Shown here one piece after another: positions 53,558 to 62,578 of a DNA stretch of 64,000 nucleotides (its first letter is position 1; each line of letters begins with the position of its first letter). The DNA comes from Bacteroidota bacterium (lineage in GTDB: Bacteria > Bacteroidota > Ignavibacteria > SZUA-365): the NCBI GenBank assembly GCA_003246455.1, contig QKAF01000055.1, positions 62,001 to 126,000 on the forward strand, in the 5' to 3' direction. The notes beneath the pieces are model-generated. The model worked only from the letters and a program-made list of their open reading frames with translations. It searched no databases and was not told the DNA's origin. Position numbers and translations under genes: made by a program.

Positions 53558-54556
53558 TTACAGTCCCATTCGAACAGTGATGCGATGCACACCGCCGAGT
53601 CGGTCAAAATCGGCGAAAGCGTAATCCACCCCCACCCGTGCGAATCCGAGCGGTGCGTTGATACCCGCACCGACGGTGAGACCTTCTTCATCGACGTTCA
53701 GCTTGTATCCCGCGCGGACGAAAAACAGGTGGTTCCAGGCGTATTCCGCACCCAGCGCAAGATTCTCGCTGTTGTCGTTCGGGTGGTTCAGCTGAATGCT
53801 GGTGGTGATTCGATTGTAATCATCTTTGACGGGTTCGAAGGCGAACCCGATGCGAAACGTCGTCGGCGGTGAGAACTCCTGAAAGGATGACACACTTTCT
53901 CCGTGCGCCAGATCGACCGTGCCTTCGGGAGACACATTGTTCCCGAAATTGCTCACGGCGACGGAGAATCGGGTGCTGCCCAGTCCGGTCCAGTAATATG
54001 TGCCCAGGTCCACCATGAACGCGCGGGTTTTCAGCACGTCAATGGTTTCTTCAACGTACCGTACGGTCGCGCCGAAGCTGAACTGCGCAGTGAGCTGCCG
54101 CGCGTAGGAGAGTCCGATCGCCACGTCGCCATAGCTGAAGTAGCGCCCGGTCCCGAACGGCTGCGTTTCCGTGCGTATTTCCATGTCCTCGGTGTGCAGG
54201 GACGTAAAGGAGAGCCCGACAGCGTCTTCCGGTGTAAGGCGGTACACCGCACCGACAAATTCGTGCTGGAGATCCACGAGCCAGGAGGTATGGGTAAAGA
54301 TCGCCTCATGTCCGTCGAACTGCACCATGCCCGCGGGATTGTACTGGAGCGCGGAGGCGTCGTCGGCGACCGCGATAAAGCTTTCTCCCATCCCTGCGGC
54401 GCGGGACGATCCGCCGATCTTCAGGAACTGCAGTGACGAGATCCCGGCGCGCTGTCCGCCCAGCAGCGGAATGAGCTGTGCCTCTGCCCGGGGGGCAGTG
54501 GACAGCAGGAGCAGAGCGGCGATCGGTATCAGGTATTTCAGGTTCATGCGCTTCAT
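53558..54556 (-). CDS. PorV/PorQ-family outer-membrane protein
   Basis: A 332-residue outer-membrane protein of the PorV/PorQ (UPF0164) family, FadL-like barrels used by the type IX system. After the signal peptide come the family hallmarks: LKIGGSSRAAGMGESFIAVADDASALQYNPAG (first 20 residues of which are the most typical), then TSWLVDLQHEFVG and DVAIGLSYARQL. PorV passes T9SS cargo to the attachment complex, but paralogs near receptors may act locally as barrel partners. Its start overlaps the TonB receptor stop by 4 bp, showing coupling. Core T9SS genes (porK, L, M, N, sprA) are not in the window. Confidence 0.9.
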   Translation of the reverse strand: MKRMNLKYLIPIAALLLLSTAPRAEAQLIPLLGGQRAGISSLQFLKIGGSSRAAGMGESFIAVADDASALQYNPAGMVQFDGHEAIFTHTSWLVDLQHEFVGAVYRLTPEDAVGLSFTSLHTEDMEIRTETQPFGTGRYFSYGDVAIGLSYARQLTAQFSFGATVRYVEETIDVLKTRAFMVDLGTYYWTGLGSTRFSVAVSNFGNNVSPEGTVDLAHGESVSSFQEFSPPTTFRIGFAFEPVKDDYNRITTSIQLNHPNDNSENLALGAEYAWNHLFFVRAGYKLNVDEEGLTVGAGINAPLGFARVGVDYAFADFDRLGGVHRITVRMGL

Positions 54557-57396
54557 ATTTTCACCGAAAGTCCCGCACGGATATTTCTCGGGGCCAGATA
54601 GCGGGCAGGATTGTACGGGTAGGGATTGAGGGGAGCCTGGAGATCGGGGTACAGCGGATCGTTGTAGCCGCCCGGCGTGGGATCTCCGTATTCGTACGCG
54701 CGTCCCGTCACGGGATTGATGATCGCGGAATTCAGTCCGTCGAGCAGGTTGGTGATCTCGACAAGAATCCCGATATCAAGACCCGCAAATCGGACATGCT
54801 TTTCGATATTCACGTCGATGTAGAACCAGTCGTCGCCCGTTGCACCATAGAGGTTGCTGCGGTCGCTGTCGTAGATCGGTCTGCCGGTCAGCGGGTCCGC
54901 GCCGACGAGGATCTGCGGGGTGTAGCGTTTTCCGGACTGGAAAAATCCGCGGATGTAGAAATTCAGGTCATCGAGAATGCCTGTCCCGAACGGATCGTCG
55001 CCTGGAGGAATGTAGAAACTTGCGCTGAGCGAGGCCTGCAGGGGACGATCCCAGATGAGGTAGTTTTCCTTGATCGCCTCCTCGAGGTCTCCGCGCTGAA
55101 CCAGCGCCCCTTCATCGGGTGATGAGCTCTTTCCTGTCGCAATACTGTAGGAGAAGCTCGCCGTTCCGCGGAACCACCGGCCGATGCGTTTCTTGTACTC
55201 CAGTTCGACGCCGCGGGTACGCGCATAGTCCTGGTTGACGTAGGTGATGAATGAACCGCCCGAAAAACGGGAGCTGGAAATCTTCGCGGACTTGGTGCTG
55301 ACGTAGTCGAAAATGTCCTTGTAGTACGCCGTGACAGTCAGGACGTCATTCTCACTGAACTGATTGCGCAGTCCGAGTTCGTACGCGACCGTGGTCTCGG
55401 GATCAAGATCGGGGTTGCCGAATTTCTGGAACGTCGACTTTGCGCTCACCGGGTTCAGTTTTGCGTAAACGAACTGCGGTCTCGGACGCTTGGTGAAATG
55501 GCCGTAGGAGAAAAACAGGGTCTGGTTGTCGGAGATCGGATGGGAAATGCCGATGCGGGGGCTCAGCCGGGCTTTGAAACGCCGGCCGAACAGTCCAAAT
55601 GTGTTCTCCATGTACGATGCACGGACATCATCCGGAATCGTGATCACTTCAGAATTGGCCACGGCATCGTCGACGAATTTCCCGGGCATCCACCAGTCGA
55701 AGCGCAGGCCGAAATTCAGGATCATGCCGCTGAAATTGATGTTGTCCTGCGCGTACATCGCGCCGTTCCCCGGATGAACCTTGTAGATGTCATTGTTCAG
55801 GCCGAGTTCACCGAGCCACGGCTTGTAAATGTCGATGACCTGCATTTCGCCGAAGGTCGCCTCGAAACCGGCTTTGAACTTGCTCTTCTCGGAGAGGTTG
55901 CTCGTGAGATCCCCCTTCAGCGTATAGTTCACCACGTAGTGATCATGCCAGGTGAAGCCGTTGCCGATATCCCAGAATCCGTCGCCCGGGATGACTCCCA
56001 CGTAATCCGAATTCTCGTTGTAGTACTCGACGGGGAAGGTGATCAGATCCTTGGGCTCTTCGTACTCCGTCCAGTTCTTCCCGTTCGCGTCAGCGCGAAG
56101 GTTCGTATAGAAGCGGCTGAACTTGAGTTCGTAGAACGAAGCGTTGTTGAGGGTATGCGTCCAGCTCAGCGTATGGAAAATCGTGTTGTGCGTGTACGTG
56201 TTCGCGCCGTCGAGAATATTCTGGAACTCGTACTGGTATCCGGGACTCGGCTCGACGTACTCCAGGTTCGTCTGCAGTGACTGCGAGTTCTGATTGATGC
56301 TCACAGACTGGTTGTAGGAATAACGCAGCTTCATGGTGGGGGAGAATGCCCAGGTGATTTTTCCGAGCCAGAACCAGTTGTTGTCCTGGCGCGGGGCGAA
56401 GCTGGTGCCGCCGAACGTGCTCGAATACAGCTGATTCGCCTTGACTTCGCGATGGTCGCCTGTCGGCTTTCCTCCGCTGATGATCGGCGTCAGACGTGTG
56501 AAGCCGTCGGTGAAACCGGCGTACATGTTGCCGAAGACGCTGAGCTTGCCCGGCAGCGTTATTCCCATCGATGGGAGCAGATAGGTGGTGATCGGTTCCG
56601 GTCCTCCGAGCGAGGCCTCGCTGATGTCGGTATTCCAGCTCGAACGGGAGTCGCTGTTGAATCCGAGATCGTCACGCTTGTGGGAAAGGTAGAGGCTGTA
56701 CTGCTCGTCGGCTTCCTTCGTCGTCACATTGACGACACCCGATGTCGCCTGTCCGTACTCGGCGTTGAAGCCCCCGGTGATGACTTCCAGTTCCTGGATC
56801 GAGGCCGCGCTGAGCTGCAGTCCGAAGCCCGTTCCCGCAAGCGGGTCCTGCACCGATATGCCGTCGAGCAGGAACGCATTCTCATAGGCGCGGCCGCCGC
56901 GGATGTGGATCCCTTCATCGGATTTGACGACGCCCGTCTGCTGCGAAACCACGTCCGTCACATTTTCGATGACCGCGACCTCGATGTCCTCGGCAGTGAC
57001 CGTTCGCGAACTCGCGGTTTCCTCGATGTCGAGAAGCGGCTTCTGTCCGATGATCACGACCTCTTCGCCGAGCGAGAGGATCGTCTCCTCCATTTTGAAA
57101 TTCAGCTCGAGACGCTGATCCGGTCCGACATCGACACCGGTCTTCTGGATCTTCTTGTAGCCGATAAGGGACAGCTCGAGCGTGTATTCCCCGGGATTCA
57201 CGTCCCGGATGGTGAAGCGCCCGTTTACGTCGCTGGCCGCACCGTAGTAGGTGCCTTTGACGAGGACGTTGACGCCGATCAGCGTTTCTCCGTTCGCGGC
57301 ATCCGTTATCACTCCGGTAATCGTTGCCTTCTGTGCGTAGAGCGGCGCAGAAAGCAGGATCAGGAGAAGGAGGACGGGGGTGCTACAGTGCTTCAT
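54553..57396 (-). CDS. TonB-dependent receptor with carboxypeptidase-regulatory domain
   Basis: A 947-residue outer-membrane receptor. Signal peptide MKHCSTPVLLLLILLSAPLYAQ, then the CarboxypepD_reg-like domain (ATITGVITDAANGETLIGVNV in part, GYKKIQKTGVDVGPDQRLELN in part) to ~115. The plug follows with TSSRTVTAEDIE-like sequence, VVSQQTGVVKSDEGIHIRGGR in part, and GFNAEYGQATSGVVNVTTKE in part. The barrel takes the remaining ~700 residues, ending RAGLSVKI. Neither the plug nor the domain order is SusC-like, so it is not a typical glycan receptor. Substrate is unknown. The lipoprotein gene upstream abuts it and the PorV gene overlaps its end, so all four downstream genes of this operon are coupled. 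Confidence 0.94.
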   Translation of the reverse strand: MKHCSTPVLLLLILLSAPLYAQKATITGVITDAANGETLIGVNVLVKGTYYGAASDVNGRFTIRDVNPGEYTLELSLIGYKKIQKTGVDVGPDQRLELNFKMEETILSLGEEVVIIGQKPLLDIEETASSRTVTAEDIEVAVIENVTDVVSQQTGVVKSDEGIHIRGGRAYENAFLLDGISVQDPLAGTGFGLQLSAASIQELEVITGGFNAEYGQATSGVVNVTTKEADEQYSLYLSHKRDDLGFNSDSRSSWNTDISEASLGGPEPITTYLLPSMGITLPGKLSVFGNMYAGFTDGFTRLTPIISGGKPTGDHREVKANQLYSSTFGGTSFAPRQDNNWFWLGKITWAFSPTMKLRYSYNQSVSINQNSQSLQTNLEYVEPSPGYQYEFQNILDGANTYTHNTIFHTLSWTHTLNNASFYELKFSRFYTNLRADANGKNWTEYEEPKDLITFPVEYYNENSDYVGVIPGDGFWDIGNGFTWHDHYVVNYTLKGDLTSNLSEKSKFKAGFEATFGEMQVIDIYKPWLGELGLNNDIYKVHPGNGAMYAQDNINFSGMILNFGLRFDWWMPGKFVDDAVANSEVITIPDDVRASYMENTFGLFGRRFKARLSPRIGISHPISDNQTLFFSYGHFTKRPRPQFVYAKLNPVSAKSTFQKFGNPDLDPETTVAYELGLRNQFSENDVLTVTAYYKDIFDYVSTKSAKISSSRFSGGSFITYVNQDYARTRGVELEYKKRIGRWFRGTASFSYSIATGKSSSPDEGALVQRGDLEEAIKENYLIWDRPLQASLSASFYIPPGDDPFGTGILDDLNFYIRGFFQSGKRYTPQILVGADPLTGRPIYDSDRSNLYGATGDDWFYIDVNIEKHVRFAGLDIGILVEITNLLDGLNSAIINPVTGRAYEYGDPTPGGYNDPLYPDLQAPLNPYPYNPARYLAPRNIRAGLSVKI

Positions 57397-58869
57397 TTAC
57401 TGCACGCCGAATTCGTTGCGGAAAATAAGGTGGATGAGCTCACCGACGGTGCCCCCGCCGTTGAAGCGATGCAGGGGAATGCCGAAGAGAATGAAACGGC
57501 TGTCGCCGCTGCGCACGGCGACCACGGGCTGACCGGTCCAGCGGGTACTCTCCTGGAAGCGGTACAGGTTGCGCGCGTTGATCTTGCGATACATGTCCCT
57601 GATGAAGGCGACGGGAACACCTTCGTTGTCGCGAACGAGCGTCGGGTAGCCCGGACTTTCGCTCGCCGCTTCGGCGAGGGTGCCGGAGGGAACGAAACGA
57701 ATGGGCTCCGGACTGAGACTGTCCACGGGGGCGTAATCGGTGATTCCGCCGCGCGGGTCGATGGCGCTTTCAGGGAAAGCTGCCGTATACAGGATCTTCC
57801 CGCCGCTCCGCTGATATTCCGGCAGCGCCACCTGCGCGACATCGATCGTCGGATCGTTGTCGGTGTACCAGAGTACGTATTTGAAGAGCTTCAGCGTCTC
57901 GATGAACGTGGGATTGGTGTACGGAGGCAGGTATTTCCCGCGTGCGGTCGAAGATGCGCCGGTCTTGATATCGAACGCATCGGCCCCGGCGAATTTCCCT
58001 CCGAACAGTGTGTCGAGAATCGATGAATAAAAGGCTGCGGAGGCGTCAAGGGGACCGTAATCATCGACGATGAGCAGTTCCGTCTTCGGCTCTTTCACAT
58101 ACCAGGTACGCGAGGTGTCGGGCATGCGTATGATGCGGCTCTGCGCGCCGGCGATGTCGATCGCACGAAGGTAGAACGCGTTTTCTCCTTCACGCAGACC
58201 ATCCGCGGCATGGAGCGTCATGAAGGTGGTGCTTCGCGGCAGCGATTTCCATGACGCGGGATCGAGCGTGTCGTTGAGCGCATACTGATACTCGCGGATC
58301 GTCTCGTCTCCGTCAAGATCCGTACCGATCCATGAGAACGTGGCGACGGTGAAGGTGATCTCCGGGACATCCGAGCCCTGGGAGAAACGGACGACCGGCG
58401 GAGAATTCTGAATCGGATACTGCAGTTCCGCCGGTGAGGGATCGGCGAGACCGAGATCCGTGAATGATTCACCGGCATCGTAGCGCGCGTTGCCGTTGGC
58501 GTCGACAAAGGGTTCGGCGCCATACGGTCCATCGCTGTCCCAGACCCCGTTCCCCTGGTCATCGACGGCGCGGACGTAGAAGGCGTAGGTGGTATCGCTG
58601 CCGGAAAGTGAGAGCGCGAACACGCTGTCGTTCCGCGTGGTGAACGTCCATTCGACATTGTCGAAACTGATCAGGTACCCCGCGATGAAACCGTCCGGAT
58701 CGTCGCCCCACCAGTGGATGTGCTGCCGACTCGTCGTCGTGCGGAGATCCCCGTCGGGCGAAAGCGACAGGTAGGTTTCCGGCGCGATGTTGTCGCGCGG
58801 ATCGTTGGGGGTTTCAGTGCACGCCGCGAGCAGCGCGACACCCAGAACTGCGAGCAGGAGGATTCTCAT
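57397..58869 (-). CDS. Lipoprotein with Ig-like domains and a GATase-like (ThuA-type) C-terminal domain
   Basis: A 490-residue lipoprotein (lipobox LAAC near residue 17). The first half has two or three fibronectin/Ig-like beta domains with WWGDDPDGFIAGYLISFDN in part, YAFYVRAVDDQGNGVWDS in part, and FSWIGTDLDGDETIREYQYAL in part. The second half, from ~270, starts ELLIVDDYGPLDASAAFYSSI in part and continues KYVLWYTDNDPTIDVAQVALPEYQRSGGKILYTAAF in part. This resembles the ThuA/GATase-1-like Rossmann fold, with no clear catalytic cysteine. Proteins like this sit beside TonB receptors in FCB genomes. The stop directly abuts the receptor start, so expression is coupled. Confidence 0.75.
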   Translation of the reverse strand: MRILLLAVLGVALLAACTETPNDPRDNIAPETYLSLSPDGDLRTTTSRQHIHWWGDDPDGFIAGYLISFDNVEWTFTTRNDSVFALSLSGSDTTYAFYVRAVDDQGNGVWDSDGPYGAEPFVDANGNARYDAGESFTDLGLADPSPAELQYPIQNSPPVVRFSQGSDVPEITFTVATFSWIGTDLDGDETIREYQYALNDTLDPASWKSLPRSTTFMTLHAADGLREGENAFYLRAIDIAGAQSRIIRMPDTSRTWYVKEPKTELLIVDDYGPLDASAAFYSSILDTLFGGKFAGADAFDIKTGASSTARGKYLPPYTNPTFIETLKLFKYVLWYTDNDPTIDVAQVALPEYQRSGGKILYTAAFPESAIDPRGGITDYAPVDSLSPEPIRFVPSGTLAEAASESPGYPTLVRDNEGVPVAFIRDMYRKINARNLYRFQESTRWTGQPVVAVRSGDSRFILFGIPLHRFNGGGTVGELIHLIFRNEFGVQ

Positions 58870-58878
58870 GAGAGTCCG

Positions 58879-61800
58879 TTATTTCAAGAGCAACATATGA
58901 CGGGAAACCGTGGCGCCGTTCGCGATAAGCGTCGCGGTGTAGACGCCCGATGCGAGCGGGACACCGGCCTCGCTGCGGCCGTTCCAGGCGGCACGATGAC
59001 TTCCCGCTTCCTGCGGTCCATCGTACAGGGTGGCGACGCGGCGGCCAAGGGCATCGTACACCGCGAGGGAAACGGCTCCCGCCTCCTGCAGCGAATAGTG
59101 CAGCGTGGTCGAAGGATTGAACGGGTTGGGATAATTCTGATCGAGTTCGACCGCCGCAGGCGTTGGAAGCGCGTCGACGGCGGTGGGGCGCTCACCTGAG
59201 CGGAACCACAGAGGCCAGGTCGCGGCGGCGATGAAACCGCCGGGAGATCCGGCGGCGGTGATCCCGTCTGCCTGCATGGAAACGTTGTACACGACGTCGA
59301 GTCCCTGATCGCTGATGACGAAGGACAAGGTGCCGTCGTTCCCTGAATAATTCGGATACCCGTAGGTGTTGAACGGGATCGCGGCCACGGTCTTCGGTTC
59401 AGGATCCAGCACGTCCATCGCCATGACGAAGCTCGTGCCGTCGACATCGAATTGAGCGTCGAATGCGATGACGGTCGGCTTGGTCTTGGCGAAGGTCGGA
59501 TTCCCGAGATTCATCGAGGGATCCGGCGGGAAGATGCGATCGATCCGTCCGTCACCATACGTATCCGCGACGGGATTCCAGACATTCATCGCGTTGATGT
59601 CCCAGAACCCGTAATTGAATCCGCCGATCGACACCTCGTTGTATGTATCGAAAAGCAGGACCTCGTCATCGAGACTGAATTCCATCGCGTCGACGAACTG
59701 GGCGGTGTTCGGCACGGATTCACCGGAATAGGTGGGGGTGTACACGGAGAATTTCTTTGCGACGGGAGTCGGACCGGAAACATCGATCAGAAAGAGCTCC
59801 GGGTTCAGGAGGATCGTCGTCACGGCGATGCGGTTCAGGTCACGGCTCAGCGCGATCGAATTCCAGATCTGCGAGTTGTCCAGTATCTGCTCGTTCGGAT
59901 TGCCGACGAGGGAGACCGCATGGATATTGAATTCATCGCTCACGAAGACGGCGACACTGCCGTTATCGGAAATGCTCGGACGGCTCCAGATATTCGTGAA
60001 TGAAACGGAGGTGAAGTCCTGATCGCCGGTGGCAGGGGGTACGGCGATCCACAGCGGCGCCTGGAGGAATGGATCGGTGTTCGTGAAGAGCATCCGGTCA
60101 ATTCCATCGACTGCAGGATAATCGTCAGGTCGGTCGGTTCCCTTGCCGTCGAGAATGCCCACCTGGTCGCATGCATCGGCACAGGCCTGCGCCTCGGTGG
60201 CGGAGTAGAGTTCCTCCGCCGCGCGGATGATCGCAAGGCGGTAGTCGATGAACCGGGACTGCCGGGTCAGCTTTGTTGTCAGCGCGTTGTAGAAGACCTT
60301 CTCGGCCTTCTCCCGTCCGATTTGCTGCGCGAGGAGGTAGGCGCTGTGGTTGACGATACCGCTGTTGACGTGCACGCCGCCGTTGTCCTGCGATTCCGGC
60401 AGGTTCTGGTATTCGTTCATATGCTTCGGCTGCCAGCCCCAGGCGCCCTGGGCGGCACCGTTATGCGGATCTTCGAGACTGCGCATCGTGCCGTCCGGGA
60501 AATTCGACGATACCCTGGTGATATCCTCCCCGATTGTCCAGTCGTCGCGATCCACCATCGCGGCGAAAATGTCACTGAAGGCTTCGTTGAGCGCGCCGGA
60601 CTGGTTCAGGTATTCGAGCCCCGCACTGTGCTCGGTCACGCCGTGCGTGAGTTCATGCGCTGCGATGTCCATGGATTTGGCGAATGGTTCGAAATCTGTT
60701 CCGCCGTTGCCGTACGCGATGATCCTGCCGTTCCAGAAAGCGTTCTCCATGGAGGCACCGCCTTCGGTCACATTGACCACCGAAATGATGCTTCCACCGT
60801 TGTCGTCGAGGGAGTTCCTGCCATGGGTGGCGCGGTAGTATTCGTAGATCAGGGACGACAGGTAGTGCGCGGAAACCGAGGATTTGTCGCCCCAGGTGTT
60901 GTCTGCGGAAGTGAGATGTGTCACGTTCTGCAGGTCGCTGTTGTTGGCGGAAAGCGTGACAATCGTTCCGATCGTCTGATTCGGGAAGACGGAATTCGTC
61001 GCGTCATACATCGGACGCGTCGCGTCGATCAGGTAATAGGATCCCGAATGGAGATATGTGTCGATGGTGCGGCTCTGATCGTGCAGATCCGCAGCGGTCG
61101 CTTTTTCCGGTCCGTCGGTGCAGACGGCGTTGAACGAACGGATGATGCTCCCATCGTCCGCGGAGACGATGATCTGCCAGCGTTCCAGGAGCGTCGAATG
61201 CAGCTGCACCGCGTACGCGGCACGCAGGGCCTTGCCGTCATCGAACCAGCATTTCTCTACCGCGGCTTCGCCGCCGTTGGTCAGAAACGGGTTGGCCTCA
61301 GCACCGGCGCTTTTCACCCCGGCGTGCGCGCGGGCGGTGAGCACTGCGGCGTCGGGCGTAAGGCGGAAGCTTCCTGCCGATGCACGGGAGGAAGGAGAGT
61401 AGCGACCCATGAAGAGATCGAGGTCGCCATTGGGGGTGATTCCGCAGACGATCTCTTTCCCGTACACCGGGATGCCCGCGCGGAGCTGGGTGAAACGGAG
61501 ATGGGTACGCCCGGTTTCATCCTGTCGTGCGAGCGCTGGGATGAACGTCTCCGATGCATCGGAAATGCCGAGCAGTGCCGAGAAATTCTGGAAGAAGGCA
61601 CGGGCCGTGGCCTCATGAATACTCCCGCCGGTTGCGGTGCTTCTCGAGCGCTGCAGCGGACTCCCGCTGAGGTAAATCAGGTCGCCGTTCTCTGGGTCCC
61701 ATTGCATATCGAGAGAGGGAACCGTTCCGGCGAGCCGGTCATAAGCGAGAATCTGCGCGGTTTTGAAACCGGTCAGATGTCTGAGTTCGCGGTATTTCCT

Positions 61801-61995
61801 GAGCACGGCGTTTGACTGCTGCCAGTCCCTGAACGCATTGCCGATCCGATCAGGCGACACCATCGTCCCGGCCGGCCGATGCGCGTCGATAACGTGATGT
61901 TTGAATGCCTGTCCCTGTGCCAGCGTCGACGGCACGAGGACGCAGCAGAATGTCATGGCTGCGAGAATGGGGCGCAAGGCACGGAGGGTAATCAT
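58879..61995 (-). CDS. M4 (thermolysin-family) metalloprotease with T9SS sorting domain
   Basis: A 1038-residue secreted zinc endopeptidase. Order: signal peptide to ~27; an FTP/PepSY-type prodomain to ~290; the M4 catalytic domain with HELTH at 447-451 and the third ligand E471 in GALNEAFSD, exactly 24 residues from the first His as in thermolysin; and GVHVNSGIVNHSAY with the catalytic His. Then a ~300-residue beta-rich region follows (~650-940), and a C-terminal T9SS sorting domain from ~955 (NYPNPFNPSTTLHYSL, LGRRVATLYDG, GVYTATLI). GGAG lies 6 nt before the ATG. It heads a packed run into the TonB receptor operon and follows an emfourin-like gene. Confidence 0.96.
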   Translation of the reverse strand: MITLRALRPILAAMTFCCVLVPSTLAQGQAFKHHVIDAHRPAGTMVSPDRIGNAFRDWQQSNAVLRKYRELRHLTGFKTAQILAYDRLAGTVPSLDMQWDPENGDLIYLSGSPLQRSRSTATGGSIHEATARAFFQNFSALLGISDASETFIPALARQDETGRTHLRFTQLRAGIPVYGKEIVCGITPNGDLDLFMGRYSPSSRASAGSFRLTPDAAVLTARAHAGVKSAGAEANPFLTNGGEAAVEKCWFDDGKALRAAYAVQLHSTLLERWQIIVSADDGSIIRSFNAVCTDGPEKATAADLHDQSRTIDTYLHSGSYYLIDATRPMYDATNSVFPNQTIGTIVTLSANNSDLQNVTHLTSADNTWGDKSSVSAHYLSSLIYEYYRATHGRNSLDDNGGSIISVVNVTEGGASMENAFWNGRIIAYGNGGTDFEPFAKSMDIAAHELTHGVTEHSAGLEYLNQSGALNEAFSDIFAAMVDRDDWTIGEDITRVSSNFPDGTMRSLEDPHNGAAQGAWGWQPKHMNEYQNLPESQDNGGVHVNSGIVNHSAYLLAQQIGREKAEKVFYNALTTKLTRQSRFIDYRLAIIRAAEELYSATEAQACADACDQVGILDGKGTDRPDDYPAVDGIDRMLFTNTDPFLQAPLWIAVPPATGDQDFTSVSFTNIWSRPSISDNGSVAVFVSDEFNIHAVSLVGNPNEQILDNSQIWNSIALSRDLNRIAVTTILLNPELFLIDVSGPTPVAKKFSVYTPTYSGESVPNTAQFVDAMEFSLDDEVLLFDTYNEVSIGGFNYGFWDINAMNVWNPVADTYGDGRIDRIFPPDPSMNLGNPTFAKTKPTVIAFDAQFDVDGTSFVMAMDVLDPEPKTVAAIPFNTYGYPNYSGNDGTLSFVISDQGLDVVYNVSMQADGITAAGSPGGFIAAATWPLWFRSGERPTAVDALPTPAAVELDQNYPNPFNPSTTLHYSLQEAGAVSLAVYDALGRRVATLYDGPQEAGSHRAAWNGRSEAGVPLASGVYTATLIANGATVSRHMLLLK

Positions 61996-62060
61996 GGTAA
62001 TCTCCTGCAATCAAACGGTATATGTGATGGTGTCAGGACAGCGGGCACCTCGGGGGTGCG

Positions 62061-62528
62061 TCAGTCATCCAATGCGGTCTGGATGCTTTTCCAGACCAGG
62101 TCTCGGAGCGCTTTCAGCTCCCCGGGCACGGCGTCATCGTCTCCCGCCATCCCCGGCCATGTGTAGGTGTATACCACGTCATCGGAAACAATCCTCAATG
62201 CGGTGGTCATGTTGCCGGTTTCCTGGTGGTTCAGGGATTCGGGTTTCAGCGCGTAGATTCCGGCGATCAGCGCTTCGTACTCTTCATCGCCGATCCTGCC
62301 GACGTTTTCCGATTTGTCGTGCTGGTCGGCGCGGCCTGACCACTTCAGAACGGAGCCGTCGCCGAGAATGGTATATCCGGAAGACATGCCGGTCACGCCG
62401 CCGCCGGATGAATAGTGAATCTCGGTGGCGGGGAAGCGGGGACTTTCAGCGGCATCGCGACAGGAACAGCAGCCTGAGGATAAGACAACCGTCGCGGCGA
62501 GTATCAGTGCAATGAGTGTTTTCTGCAT
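62061..62528 (-). CDS. Emfourin-like lipoprotein, predicted M4-protease inhibitor
   Basis: A 155-residue lipoprotein: signal MQKTLIALILAATVVLSSGC with the lipobox SSGC, and two more Cys just after it (CCSCRD). The mature ~110 residues resemble the emfourin fold: an early SSGGGVTGMSSGYTILGDG strand pair, an acidic middle (RIGDEEYEALIAGIYALK), and a late YTYTWPGM followed by a Lys/Arg helix GELKALRDLVW. Emfourins are small inhibitors encoded next to M4 proteases such as protealysin. Here the neighbour 65 bp downstream is an M4 protease gene. The inhibitor role is inferred from fold pattern and position, and family members are usually not lipoproteins, so I keep moderate confidence. Confidence 0.62.
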   Translation of the reverse strand: MQKTLIALILAATVVLSSGCCSCRDAAESPRFPATEIHYSSGGGVTGMSSGYTILGDGSVLKWSGRADQHDKSENVGRIGDEEYEALIAGIYALKPESLNHQETGNMTTALRIVSDDVVYTYTWPGMAGDDDAVPGELKALRDLVWKSIQTALDD

Positions 62529-62578
62529 GGGATTTCATTGAGGGCAGGCGGACAGAGTGTCCGCCTGCCTTCTCGGTA

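Noticed and set aside
56452-58026. A 524-codon plus-strand open frame
   Set aside because: Antisense to the TonB receptor and lipoprotein, repeats of short acidic and basic runs, no start signal or domain.
60322-61815. A 497-codon plus-strand open frame
   Set aside because: Antisense to the M4 protease, including across its HELTH motif; no independent evidence for a protein.
62005-62060. A short inverted repeat (GCACC/GGTGC) between the M4 and emfourin-like genes as terminator
   Set aside because: The stem is only 5 bp and there is no T run in either direction.
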